Of a stretch of DNA of 14,573 nt, positions 6,926 through 13,205 are shown in pieces (the first letter of the stretch is position 1; each line of letters begins with the position of its first letter). The stretch is from contig JAMORZ010000053.1 in assembly GCA_027063295.1 (NCBI GenBank), positions 1 to 14,573 of the forward strand, written 5' to 3'. Below the pieces are notes generated by a model. That model did no database searches. It saw only the letters and a program-made list of their open reading frames with translations, and was not told where the DNA came from. Made by a program: the position numbers and the translations under genes. This DNA is from Sulfurimonas sp. (GTDB lineage: Bacteria > Campylobacterota > Campylobacteria > Campylobacterales > Sulfurimonadaceae).

Positions 6926-7682
6926 CTATATAACTGTATCTGATGCCGCTTCAAAGGCATTTCAAACAGCTACCCTTTTAAAAACACTTAGTGTTAATGC
7001 CCTCATCATTGGTGAGGAGGGTGTAGGGAAAAAGTCACTTGCACAATACATACTTCCAGATGCTTTAGTAGTTGATGCTTCAGACTTTAGTGAGTTACTT
7101 TTAGCACTTGAGAGTGAAAAAGAGCTCATTATTACCAATATTGAAACTTCACCAAATATGAAAAGAATGCTTGATACCATAGCGATCAATGCTCCCCGTA
7201 TAATAGCTACTTCAAAACAACAATTACAAATGAGTACAATTGATGAGATATTTAGTGTGAAATTTGACATTCCACCTTTGCGAGAGCGATTAGATGATGT
7301 TGAAGCACTTATAGAGAAGTTTGCACAAGAAGCATCAAGCATTTTTGGAAGTACTGAAAAATTTAATACAAAAGATTTTAAGCCAGATCTTTTATCCAAT
7401 GCAGTTTCCTTAAAACGACAAGTTATGATTAATTATCTTTTGCAAGATATTAAAGATAGTGAACTTATGGAAATTATAGAGAGTTATTTAGCTCCAAAAC
7501 TAGGCTCAAACAGTGATTATAGAAGTTTTTTATACCTCTATGAAGTACCACTGATCCGTGCAGGGCTTAAAATGTTCAAGTCACAACTACAACTCTCAGA
7601 TAGACTTGGACTCAACAGAAATACACTAAGAAAAAAAATAGCAGACCATAAACAATATTTACAAGGAGATAAAGATGAGTAA
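6912..7682 (+). CDS. Fis-type DNA-binding protein with a reduced, probably inactive AAA+ domain
   Basis: This resembles a sigma54 enhancer-binding protein stripped down. Counting from the in-frame ATG at 6876, Walker A GEEGVGKK is at residues 46-53 and the arginine-finger region PPLRER at 133-138. A Fis helix-turn-helix runs from about 226 to 262 with LGLNRNTLRKKI. The Walker B position reads IITNIE (85-90), without the usual acidic pair, and only about 40 residues separate it from Walker A, leaving no room for the GAFTGA sigma54-contact loop. It therefore probably cannot activate sigma54 promoters and may be a DNA-binding regulator or architectural protein. I choose the GTG at 6912 (256 residues; 14-base overlap with slyD); the ATG at 6876 would overlap by 50 bases, lacks a ribosome site and adds residues that only mirror the slyD tail. 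It overlaps fabD by 8 bases. Target unknown. Confidence 0.82.
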   Translation: MDVTNYITVSDAASKAFQTATLLKTLSVNALIIGEEGVGKKSLAQYILPDALVVDASDFSELLLALESEKELIITNIETSPNMKRMLDTIAINAPRIIATSKQQLQMSTIDEIFSVKFDIPPLRERLDDVEALIEKFAQEASSIFGSTEKFNTKDFKPDLLSNAVSLKRQVMINYLLQDIKDSELMEIIESYLAPKLGSNSDYRSFLYLYEVPLIRAGLKMFKSQLQLSDRLGLNRNTLRKKIADHKQYLQGDKDE

Positions 7683-8616
7683 AAAAATAGCGATGATATT
7701 TGCAGGGCAAGGAAGCCAGGCAGTAGGTATGGGTAAAGATTTTTACGAGAACAGCGAAGTTGCTCGTGAGATGTTTGCAAAAGCTGGTGAGAGAATAGGC
7801 ATTGATTTTAAAGAGCTTATTTTTGAAGAGAATGAAAAATTGGGTCAGACTGCTTATACTCAACCAGCAATTTTGTTAGTACAGATGATAGCTTACAAAC
7901 TTTTTAGCGATGCTTGCCCAGATATAAAAGCTGAGATGTTTTTAGGACACTCTCTTGGTGAGTTCTCAGCACTTTGTGCAAGTGGTGCTATTGATTATGT
8001 AGACGCTGTAGAGCTTGTGCATAATCGTGGAAAACTTATGCAAGAGGCATGTGATGATATAAACGCAGGTATGATGGTACTTGTGGGACTTGATGATGCA
8101 ACAGTTGAGAGTGTTTGTGCTGACGCACAAGCAGAGGGTAAAAAAGTATGGCCAGCAAACTACAACCAAGATGGACAAATCGTAGTTGCTGGTATGAAGT
8201 CTGATCTGCAAAGTTTAGAGCAAACATTTAAAGATGCTGGTGCAAAACGTGCACTGCTCCTTGATATGTCCGTAGCATCACACTGTGAGCTTTTAGCACC
8301 TGCTCAAGAGCCTTTAGCAGAGTTGATGGAGAAGATGGTACAAGATAACTTCTCAGCTCCGATCGTTTCAAATGTTACAACACAAAAATATGCAACAAAA
8401 GATGAGGCTGTAGCACTTCTAAAAGATCAACTTGTAAAACCAGTAAAATACAAGCAGTCGATCCTCGCTGTAGCTCCAGAGCTTGATATGGCGATAGAGT
8501 TTGGAAACGGTATCACACTCAAAGGTCTTAACAGAAGAATAGCAAAAGAGCTAAAAACACTTAACATCTCTGATATGGCTTCTTTAGAGAAAGTAAAAGA
8601 GGAGATCTGCTCTTAA
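7675..8616 (+). CDS. fabD: Malonyl-CoA:acyl-carrier-protein transacylase
   Basis: A 313-residue enzyme that moves malonyl from CoA to acyl carrier protein for fatty acid elongation in the cytoplasm. It shows IFAGQGSQAVGMG (residues 8-20), the nucleophile Ser93 in GHSLGEF, Arg118 in NRGKLMQ, and the catalytic His203 in ASHCELL, all intact. Length fits FabD (about 310 residues). AAGGAG at 7663-7668 gives a strong ribosome site 6 bases before the ATG, inside the preceding gene, whose stop overlaps this start by 8 bases. It is a single fabD gene placed apart from other fab genes, as in C. jejuni from memory. High confidence. Confidence 0.97.
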   Translation: MSKKIAMIFAGQGSQAVGMGKDFYENSEVAREMFAKAGERIGIDFKELIFEENEKLGQTAYTQPAILLVQMIAYKLFSDACPDIKAEMFLGHSLGEFSALCASGAIDYVDAVELVHNRGKLMQEACDDINAGMMVLVGLDDATVESVCADAQAEGKKVWPANYNQDGQIVVAGMKSDLQSLEQTFKDAGAKRALLLDMSVASHCELLAPAQEPLAELMEKMVQDNFSAPIVSNVTTQKYATKDEAVALLKDQLVKPVKYKQSILAVAPELDMAIEFGNGITLKGLNRRIAKELKTLNISDMASLEKVKEEICS

Positions 8617-8617
8617 T

Positions 8618-9340
8618 ATGAGAGTAACATTAGCACAGATAGCTCCCAAGTTAAATAGAACTAACTTGGGGGAGATTATTAAAATCGTACAAGATGTTCA
8701 TAGCAGCAGTGATTTGGTTGTTTTTCCTGAACTCTCACTGAGTGGATATATGCTCCAAGACAAACTTACAGAGGATGCTTGGGTATTAGATGAGCTGAGT
8801 GAACTAGCAGAGTTGAGTAAAAATATCGACATTGTTGTGGGTGTAGCAATGAGAGAGGATGGTTCTTTTAGAAACGCAGCACTCTATTTTTCAGATGGTA
8901 AACTAACAAGTGAGCACCATAAAGTGCATCTGCCAAACTATGGGATGTTTGAAGAGGCACGTTACTTTAAAGCTGGTGATATTTTTGAGAGTTTTATGGC
9001 AGATGATAAACGTGTTTCTATGGTGGTGTGTGAAGATCTTTGGCACAAAAATGTACATCATGATCTAATAGAGCAAGACCCAGACCTTATCATCGCTCTT
9101 GTTGCTTCTCCTGCACGTGGCTTTAGTGATGATGGCTTAGAGATAGAGAGTAAGTGGTATGAGATCATTCAAACTCTAGCTGCAGAGTGCAAAGCAACAC
9201 TTGTGTTTGTAAACCGTGTCGGTTTTGAAGATGGGCTTGGTTTTTGGGGTGGCAGCTGTGTTGTAGATGCAGATGGCAAGATGGTAGATAAACTCCAAAA
9301 GTTTAAAACACAGATAAAAACAATAGAGGTAAAAATATGA
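8618..9340 (+). CDS. Carbon-nitrogen hydrolase (nitrilase superfamily), NadE-glutaminase-like
   Basis: A 240-residue amidase of the nitrilase fold. The catalytic triad is visible: Glu38 in VFPELSLSGY, Lys102 in HHKVHLPNYG, and Cys138 in VVCEDLW. The segment KVHLPNYGMFEEARYF is typical of the glutaminase domain of glutamine-dependent NAD synthetase, but no synthetase (PP-loop) domain follows and the protein ends at the normal length of a single nitrilase domain. It could be a glutamine amidohydrolase, an omega-amidase, or another amide-repair enzyme; the substrate is not clear. It starts 1 base after the fabD stop and overlaps mtn by 4 bases (ATGA), so it is co-translated with both. Fold and triad are firm, the reaction is not. 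Confidence 0.88.
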   Translation: MRVTLAQIAPKLNRTNLGEIIKIVQDVHSSSDLVVFPELSLSGYMLQDKLTEDAWVLDELSELAELSKNIDIVVGVAMREDGSFRNAALYFSDGKLTSEHHKVHLPNYGMFEEARYFKAGDIFESFMADDKRVSMVVCEDLWHKNVHHDLIEQDPDLIIALVASPARGFSDDGLEIESKWYEIIQTLAAECKATLVFVNRVGFEDGLGFWGGSCVVDADGKMVDKLQKFKTQIKTIEVKI

Positions 9341-10032
9341 AAATAGCAATAATGGGAGCGATGCCAGAAGAGGTAGCACCGATTTTAGAAAAGCTTGGTG
9401 AGTATAGCACAATAGAGTATGCTGGAAATAAGTACTACGAAGCAACTTACAAGGGTGTGGAGCTTGTAATAGCTTACTCAAAGATAGGTAAGGTGTTCTC
9501 AACACTAACTGCTACAACTATGATAGAGCATTTTGGGGCTACCAAGCTTCTTTTTTCTGGTGTGGCAGGAGCGATCTCACCTGAGCTTAAAGTGGGTGAC
9601 TTGATCGTTGCTACAAAACTCTCTCAACACGATCTTGATATCACTGCGTTTGGACACCCTTTTGGGTATGTGCCTGAGGGTGCAGTGTTTGTTGAAGCAG
9701 ATGAAGCGATGATCGCTATGAGTAAAGAGGTGGCAACTGAGATGGGTAAAACTATCCGTGAGGGTATCATCGCAACTGGTGATCAGTTTGTAGCCAATGA
9801 GGAGCGCAAAAACTGGATAGGCAAAGAGTTTGGTGCTGATGCTTTGGAGATGGAGGGGGGAAGTGTTGCTGTGGTGTGTGATGCACTTAGTGTACCTTTT
9901 TTCATCTTACGTGCCATCAGTGATGCAGCTGATATGGATGCGAGTTTTAGTTTTGATGAGTTTTTAGAAACAAGTGCGGTTGAGTCTGCTGAGTTTGTTA
10001 TGAAGATGGTAGATAGGTTAGTGGCTGCTTAA
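9337..10032 (+). CDS. mtn: MTA/SAH nucleosidase (probably also aminofutalosine nucleosidase)
   Basis: A 231-residue purine-nucleoside hydrolase that cleaves adenine from methylthioadenosine and S-adenosylhomocysteine. Key residues match the family: Glu12 in MGAMPEE, the loop SGVAGAI (74-80), Glu173 in LEMEGGSV and the catalytic Asp196 in RAISDAAD. In Campylobacter and Helicobacter the equivalent enzyme also hydrolyses 6-amino-6-deoxyfutalosine in the futalosine route to menaquinone; a similar dual role is likely here but inferred. It overlaps the amidase gene before it by 4 bases and the TtcA-like gene after it by 1 base (TAATG). Length is normal. Confidence 0.96.
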   Translation: MKIAIMGAMPEEVAPILEKLGEYSTIEYAGNKYYEATYKGVELVIAYSKIGKVFSTLTATTMIEHFGATKLLFSGVAGAISPELKVGDLIVATKLSQHDLDITAFGHPFGYVPEGAVFVEADEAMIAMSKEVATEMGKTIREGIIATGDQFVANEERKNWIGKEFGADALEMEGGSVAVVCDALSVPFFILRAISDAADMDASFSFDEFLETSAVESAEFVMKMVDRLVAA

Positions 10033-10781
10033 TGGGTGTAAAACTCTCTAAAAAAATCATGTCTCGTCTTGGAAAGACAAACGCAGAGTTTAAGCTTATA
10101 GAGGAGGGTGATAAGATCCTTGTAGGGCTTTCTGGTGGTAAGGATTCACTTACGCTTATTCATGCTCTAAAAGAGCAGCAACGTCGTGCACCTTTTGCGT
10201 TTGAGTTTGTTGCTGTAACTATCTCTTATGGTATGGGGGAGGATTACTCTGCCCTTGCACAACATTGTAAAGAGCATGAAATAAAGCATATCATCAAAGA
10301 AACGCAGACATATGATCTGGCAAAAGAGAAGATAAGAAAAAACTCCTCATATTGTAGTTTTTTCTCCCGTATGAGAAGGGGGTATCTCTACTCAGTTGCA
10401 CAGGAGCTTGGTTGCAATAAAGTCGCTCTTGGTCATCACATGGATGATGCAGCAGAGAGTTTTTTTATGAACTTTATCTACAACGGACAACTCAGAAGTC
10501 TTGCTCCAAAATATACAGCTCAAAACGGTCTTGTGGTGATCCGTCCACTCATTCAGATGCGTGAGCGCCAACTCAGAGCTTTTGTGCTAGATAATGAGAT
10601 AGCAGCGATAGGTGATGAAGCATGTCCAGCGATGCGTTTTGATATCAAAAGCCCTTATGCTCGTGAAAATACAAAAAAGATGTTAGAAAAACTTGAACAA
10701 GAGCATCCACAACTCTTTACATCACTCAATGCTGCGTTTAAAAATATAAGTTTAGATAGTTTTTTTATGGTTGAAGAGTAA
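10032..10781 (+). CDS. TtcA-like PP-loop tRNA thiolation family protein lacking one cluster cysteine
   Basis: A 249-residue member of the PP-loop ATPase group closest to TtcA, which makes 2-thiocytidine at tRNA position 32. The ATP loop SGGKDS is at 34-39 and ALGHHMDDAAESFF at about 132-145 matches TtcA. E. coli TtcA binds an iron-sulfur cluster through a CxxC pair and a later Cys. Here the pair reads CSFF: Cys108 is kept but the second position (111) is Phe. The later Cys is present (Cys198 in GDEACPAMRF), and Cys128 is extra. The protein is shorter than E. coli TtcA (311 residues). The cluster may be ligated differently, or the substrate may differ. It is last in the + strand run, before a strong terminator. 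C. jejuni carries a similar gene at this position, from memory. Confidence 0.85.
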   Translation: MGVKLSKKIMSRLGKTNAEFKLIEEGDKILVGLSGGKDSLTLIHALKEQQRRAPFAFEFVAVTISYGMGEDYSALAQHCKEHEIKHIIKETQTYDLAKEKIRKNSSYCSFFSRMRRGYLYSVAQELGCNKVALGHHMDDAAESFFMNFIYNGQLRSLAPKYTAQNGLVVIRPLIQMRERQLRAFVLDNEIAAIGDEACPAMRFDIKSPYARENTKKMLEKLEQEHPQLFTSLNAAFKNISLDSFFMVEE

Positions 10782-10811
10782 AAGAAAGTTACTTGAAAGT
10801 AAGAGAAGAGC

Positions 10812-10833
10812 AAAAAGCCCAAGAGGGCTTTTT
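10812..10833 (+). terminator. Bidirectional rho-independent terminator
   Basis: A perfect inverted repeat, AAAAAGCCC / GGGCTTTTT, with an AAGA loop. The A-run and T-run serve both strands, so it can end the TtcA-like transcript (+) and the cold-shock transcript (-), which converge here. A smaller stem, TTACT-TGAA-AGTAA with possible extra pairing (10789-10802), precedes it. Confidence 0.88.
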
Positions 10834-10842
10834 AGTAAAGGC

Positions 10843-11061
10843 TTATAAAGCAGTTACGTTTTCAGCTTGAGGACCTTTTTGTCCCTCACCGATTGAGAAA
10901 GTTACTTTTTGACCTTCTGCTAAAGAAACACGTCCACCATTTGGGTTGTTTACTTGACGAAAATGTACAAATACATCGTTGTCGCCATTGTCTTGTGCTA
11001 TGAAACCATAACCTTTTTCTTCGTTAAACCATTTTACTGATCCATTTAATAATTCTGCCAT
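10843..11061 (-). CDS. Cold-shock domain protein (CspA family)
   Basis: A 72-residue single OB-fold RNA/DNA-binding protein that melts RNA structure. It shows the CSD core GSVKWFNEEKGYGFIAQDNG with RNP1 (KGYGFI) and RNP2 (VFVHF), and the typical ending GPQAENVTAL. Length matches E. coli CspA (70 residues). The ribosome site AAAGG (complement of 11069-11073) is 7 bases before the ATG. The gene converges on the TtcA-like gene and shares its terminator. Whether it is cold-induced or constitutive cannot be read from the protein; the upstream region may carry a long leader (see that entry). Confidence 0.97.
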   Translation of the reverse strand: MAELLNGSVKWFNEEKGYGFIAQDNGDNDVFVHFRQVNNPNGGRVSLAEGQKVTFSIGEGQKGPQAENVTAL

Positions 11062-11200
11062 AATTGGGCCTTTGTATAAAAATCACTTGTTAAAGTGGAG
11101 TCAAAATCGGGGGAGTCTTTAGGGGTCACGCAAGAACTAAGTCATAAATCACACACTAAAGATGAAATCACACCTCATCTTTTTCATCACCACAAGTATA
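11062..11200 (-). promoter_or_regulatory. Candidate promoter and long 5' leader of the cold-shock gene
   Basis: On the - strand, TATACT (complement of 11195-11200) could be a -10 element, giving a leader of roughly 125 bases before the ATG. Cold-shock mRNAs often have long structured leaders. This one would include the stem at 11158-11182, direct repeats of AAATCAC (+ strand 11080-11086, 11146-11152, 11165-11171) and of GGAGTC (11097-11102, 11112-11117, with GGGGTC at 11122-11127). No -35 element is evident. The promoter is inferred; the repeats are seen directly. Confidence 0.35.
11158..11184 (+). terminator. Hairpin with T-tract in the cold-shock upstream region
   Basis: AAAGATGA pairs perfectly with TCATCTTT around a 9-base loop (AATCACACC) and is followed by further T on the + strand, in all five consecutive T. 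It has the look of a weak + strand terminator, yet no + strand gene lies just upstream because the cold-shock gene reads the other way. It may instead be a leader structure on the - strand transcript, or end an unannotated + strand RNA. Confidence 0.4.
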
Positions 11201-11233
11201 CCTGAATAAATACGATTTACCTACGAATAATTT

Positions 11234-11251
11234 ACAAATTGTATAATTTGT
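11234..11251 (+). promoter_or_regulatory. Palindrome overlapping a -10 element, candidate operator/promoter
   Basis: ACAAATT-GTAT-AATTTGT is a perfect 7-base inverted repeat with a 4-base centre. It contains TATAAT at 11242-11247, a probable -10 element about 35 bases before the ATG at 11282. A dimeric repressor bound here would block transcription. No clear -35 element is seen. The symmetry is direct observation; operator function is inference. Confidence 0.5.
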
Positions 11252-11281
11252 CGATATATGAGCTAGATAAAAGGATATATC

Positions 11282-11824
11282 ATGCAAATAAATACAAATA
11301 CTCCCCTACAAACACAGCAAACACAACAAAGTGCAATAAAAACACTTTATACTGAAAAGATTTCAAAAGATGAAGTGAAAGCTATTCGTGAAGAGTTAGA
11401 GCAAAATGTCGCAAAGTTTATGTTTGATGTAACAAAATTTCAAGCAGATGCACTTGGGCAAAGTGTTGAAGATGTTGCATATAATGATTTTCAAAACTTT
11501 TTAAAAGAGATAGGCTATGATGGAACAAAATCTATCTCAGATCTTTCACAAGAAGAAGCTGCAGCACTTGTTAGTGAAGATGGTATTTTTGGTGTTAAGC
11601 AAACTTCTCAAAGGATAGCTGATTTTGTTATTCAAGGTGCTAATGGTGACGAAGATAAACTTAGAGCAGGTAGAGAAGGGATGCTTCTTGGTTTTAAGCA
11701 GGCTGAGGAGATGTGGGGAGGCAAGCTTCCTGAAATATCTCAAGAGACTATGAAGTCAGCTTTAGAGATGGTTGATAAAGAGTTTGCTACTCAAGGATAT
11801 TCTATCTTAAATACACAGGCATAA
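11282..11824 (+). CDS. Conserved Campylobacterota protein of unknown function
   Basis: A 180-residue protein without signal peptide or membrane segment. The first 20 residues are Gln/Thr-rich (TPLQTQQTQQ). Residues 25-75 look helical and charged, with a KFMFDVTKFQADALG stretch. The C-terminal half holds the most family-like part: RIADFVIQGANGDEDKLRAG (111-130), then GFKQAEEMWGGKLPEIS (137-153). This end resembles the DUF5610-like segments I recall from Campylobacterota proteins, some of them labelled hydrogenase-4 component G; nothing here supports a hydrogenase role, so I do not adopt that name. AAAAGGA ends 6 bases before the ATG, and a -10 element inside a palindrome lies upstream. The META lipoprotein gene follows after 2 bases, so the pair is probably co-transcribed. 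Confidence 0.8.
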   Translation: MQINTNTPLQTQQTQQSAIKTLYTEKISKDEVKAIREELEQNVAKFMFDVTKFQADALGQSVEDVAYNDFQNFLKEIGYDGTKSISDLSQEEAAALVSEDGIFGVKQTSQRIADFVIQGANGDEDKLRAGREGMLLGFKQAEEMWGGKLPEISQETMKSALEMVDKEFATQGYSILNTQA

Positions 11825-11826
11825 TT

Positions 11827-12261
11827 ATGAAGAGGTTTCTCTTTTTTTGTCTCTTTATTTTCGTCTTTGTGAGTTGTTCATCTTTAAGAGATGTAAATGT
11901 AGAAGATAAAGATCTTCTCAATAGATATTGGAAACTAGTACAAATAGATAATAATATAGTTATTACAAGAGAAAATAAACGTGAGCCCCATATTGTATTT
12001 CAATCTAAGAGAAACAGAGTACATGGTTTTGCAGGTTGTAATGGCTTTAGTACAACTTATAAGATAGAGGCTGATACTATTACTTTTAACCCTTTTGCAA
12101 CAACACGAATGTTTTGTTATAAAAAGGGTGAGGTGAATGTTGAAGCACTCTTTTTAAAACTACTTAGTTCCCCTGTGAGGTTTACACTTTCACAAGAAAA
12201 CTTAGAGCTTAGCAATAAAAAAACAGGACAAAGGGCACTTTTTAAAGCTGTTTATTTTTAG
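11827..12261 (+). CDS. META-domain lipoprotein (HslJ-like)
   Basis: A 144-residue predicted lipoprotein. Residues 1-16 are a signal peptide with lipobox FVSC and Cys17 as the lipidation site. Residues about 32-140 form a META/HslJ-like domain: YWKLVQIDN, the signature FAGCNGFSTTY near 73-83, then FNPFATTRMFCY near 96-107 and a final strand pair. HslJ in E. coli is an outer-membrane lipoprotein linked to heat shock and novobiocin resistance; the biochemical role of the domain is unknown. The two internal cysteines (Cys76 and Cys106) may form a periplasmic disulfide. It follows the unknown 180-residue gene by 2 bases, with a weak ribosome site. Its stop overlaps the stop of the convergent radical SAM gene. 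Confidence 0.88.
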   Translation: MKRFLFFCLFIFVFVSCSSLRDVNVEDKDLLNRYWKLVQIDNNIVITRENKREPHIVFQSKRNRVHGFAGCNGFSTTYKIEADTITFNPFATTRMFCYKKGEVNVEALFLKLLSSPVRFTLSQENLELSNKKTGQRALFKAVYF

Positions 12262-13205
12262 TTTTTATCTTTTTTACGTTTGAGATTTTGTGTAGGGAGA
12301 TAAAATGCAAGGTTTGCACTCTTTTTGAGCATCACTTTACCATCATCACAAAGCTCTTTGAGCCTTTGTTGTGATGCCTCATCAAAAAGTAACTCTATAT
12401 CTTCATGTGTAAGTGGGCGTTTATCAAGAGTGTTGATAATCTGTTCTTTTGTAAAGCTTGTGTTGTTTGGCTCTGCATGTGTTCGTGAGGCTATGTTGAT
12501 AGGCAGTGAGCTATCAAACATCAAAGAGAGCTCTCGTAGCTTCCCATAACTCACTCCAACAACAGGGTAAGCAGGTGGTCTATCAATTGTCCCCAAATCA
12601 ATGCGTGAGAGATTTTTTAGTTGTAAAAGCAGGGCATTGAGCTTAGATACCTCTTGTAGGGTGTCATTGAGTGTATGCACAAAGAGTATCTCAATAAAAA
12701 GCTCCCCTTTAAATACCTTGCTAAACTCTATAACTTTTTTAGCGATGAGCTCTACATCTATCTTTTCATGTGGTCTGTCTATTTTTTTAAACACATCATT
12801 TGAGAGTGCATCTAAAGAGAGCTTTACCTGATCCAGTTTTAGAAGTGCATCAAACACCTTTGGTTCTGTGAGTGTTGCAGAGTTAGTGAGTATAAGAGTT
12901 TTTGTACTGTTTTTGATCTTGTTTATCTCATCTATAAGCTCACTGAGGTAAGGGTAGAGTGTTGGCTCACCATTGGCAGTAAGGGTGACAACATCAACTT
13001 TTTCATCAAGATGTTTGTAAAGCTCTGTGATGATACTCTCAACACTGAGTGGTTGCGTTTGTGCATTTGTTGTAGCAGCTGGTGCTAGTTCACAGTAAAG
13101 GCAGTCAAAGTTGCATTGTTTATGAGAGGGGGATAGATCGATCCCAAGACTCACACCAAAACGGCGTGAGTGGATGGGGCCAAATATGATGTTACTTTTT
13201 TCCAC
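12258..13205 (-). CDS. Radical SAM protein, COG0731-like
   Basis: Counting from an in-frame ATG at 13241, the radical SAM cluster motif CNFDCLYC has cysteines 43, 47 and 50. It is preceded by FGPIHSRRFGVSLGIDL (20-36) and followed by the SAM-contacting ANGEPTLYP (89-97). This arrangement matches COG0731, the group related to archaeal wyosine-type tRNA enzymes; bacterial members are not functionally assigned. Residues about 262-312 resemble a small winged-helix-like end. I place the start at a GTG at 13205 (315 residues; 14-base overlap with hemE), because the ATG at 13241 overlaps hemE by 50 bases and the conserved part begins just after the GTG. Both starts remain possible. It follows hemE in one operon, as I recall for Cj1243-Cj1244. 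The substrate is unknown; a tRNA or haem-related role is only a guess. Confidence 0.87.
   Translation of the reverse strand: MEKSNIIFGPIHSRRFGVSLGIDLSPSHKQCNFDCLYCELAPAATTNAQTQPLSVESIITELYKHLDEKVDVVTLTANGEPTLYPYLSELIDEINKIKNSTKTLILTNSATLTEPKVFDALLKLDQVKLSLDALSNDVFKKIDRPHEKIDVELIAKKVIEFSKVFKGELFIEILFVHTLNDTLQEVSKLNALLLQLKNLSRIDLGTIDRPPAYPVVGVSYGKLRELSLMFDSSLPINIASRTHAEPNNTSFTKEQIINTLDKRPLTHEDIELLFDEASQQRLKELCDDGKVMLKKSANLAFYLPTQNLKRKKDKN

Noticed and set aside
8618..9340. Complete glutamine-dependent NAD synthetase
   Set aside because: Only the glutaminase-like domain exists; the frame ends at 240 residues and the next gene is a nucleosidase, with no PP-loop synthetase domain attached.
9176..9505. 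Open frame of 109 codons on the - strand across the amidase/mtn junction
   Set aside because: It runs antisense across two well supported, overlapping genes with intact motifs, and has no promoter or ribosome site visible.
11062..11090. A -10 element (TATACA-like) close to the cold-shock ribosome site on the - strand
   Set aside because: It would leave almost no leader and overlap the ribosome site region; the TATACT further upstream is a better, though still weak, candidate.
11080..11173. CRISPR-like array from the AAATCAC repeats
   Set aside because: The repeats are only 7-9 bases, with irregular spacing (66 and 19 bases) and no cas genes nearby.
11282..11824. Hydrogenase-4 component G
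   Set aside because: I recall this label on similar proteins, but no hydrogenase gene, metal motif or membrane feature is present here, so the name is unsupported.
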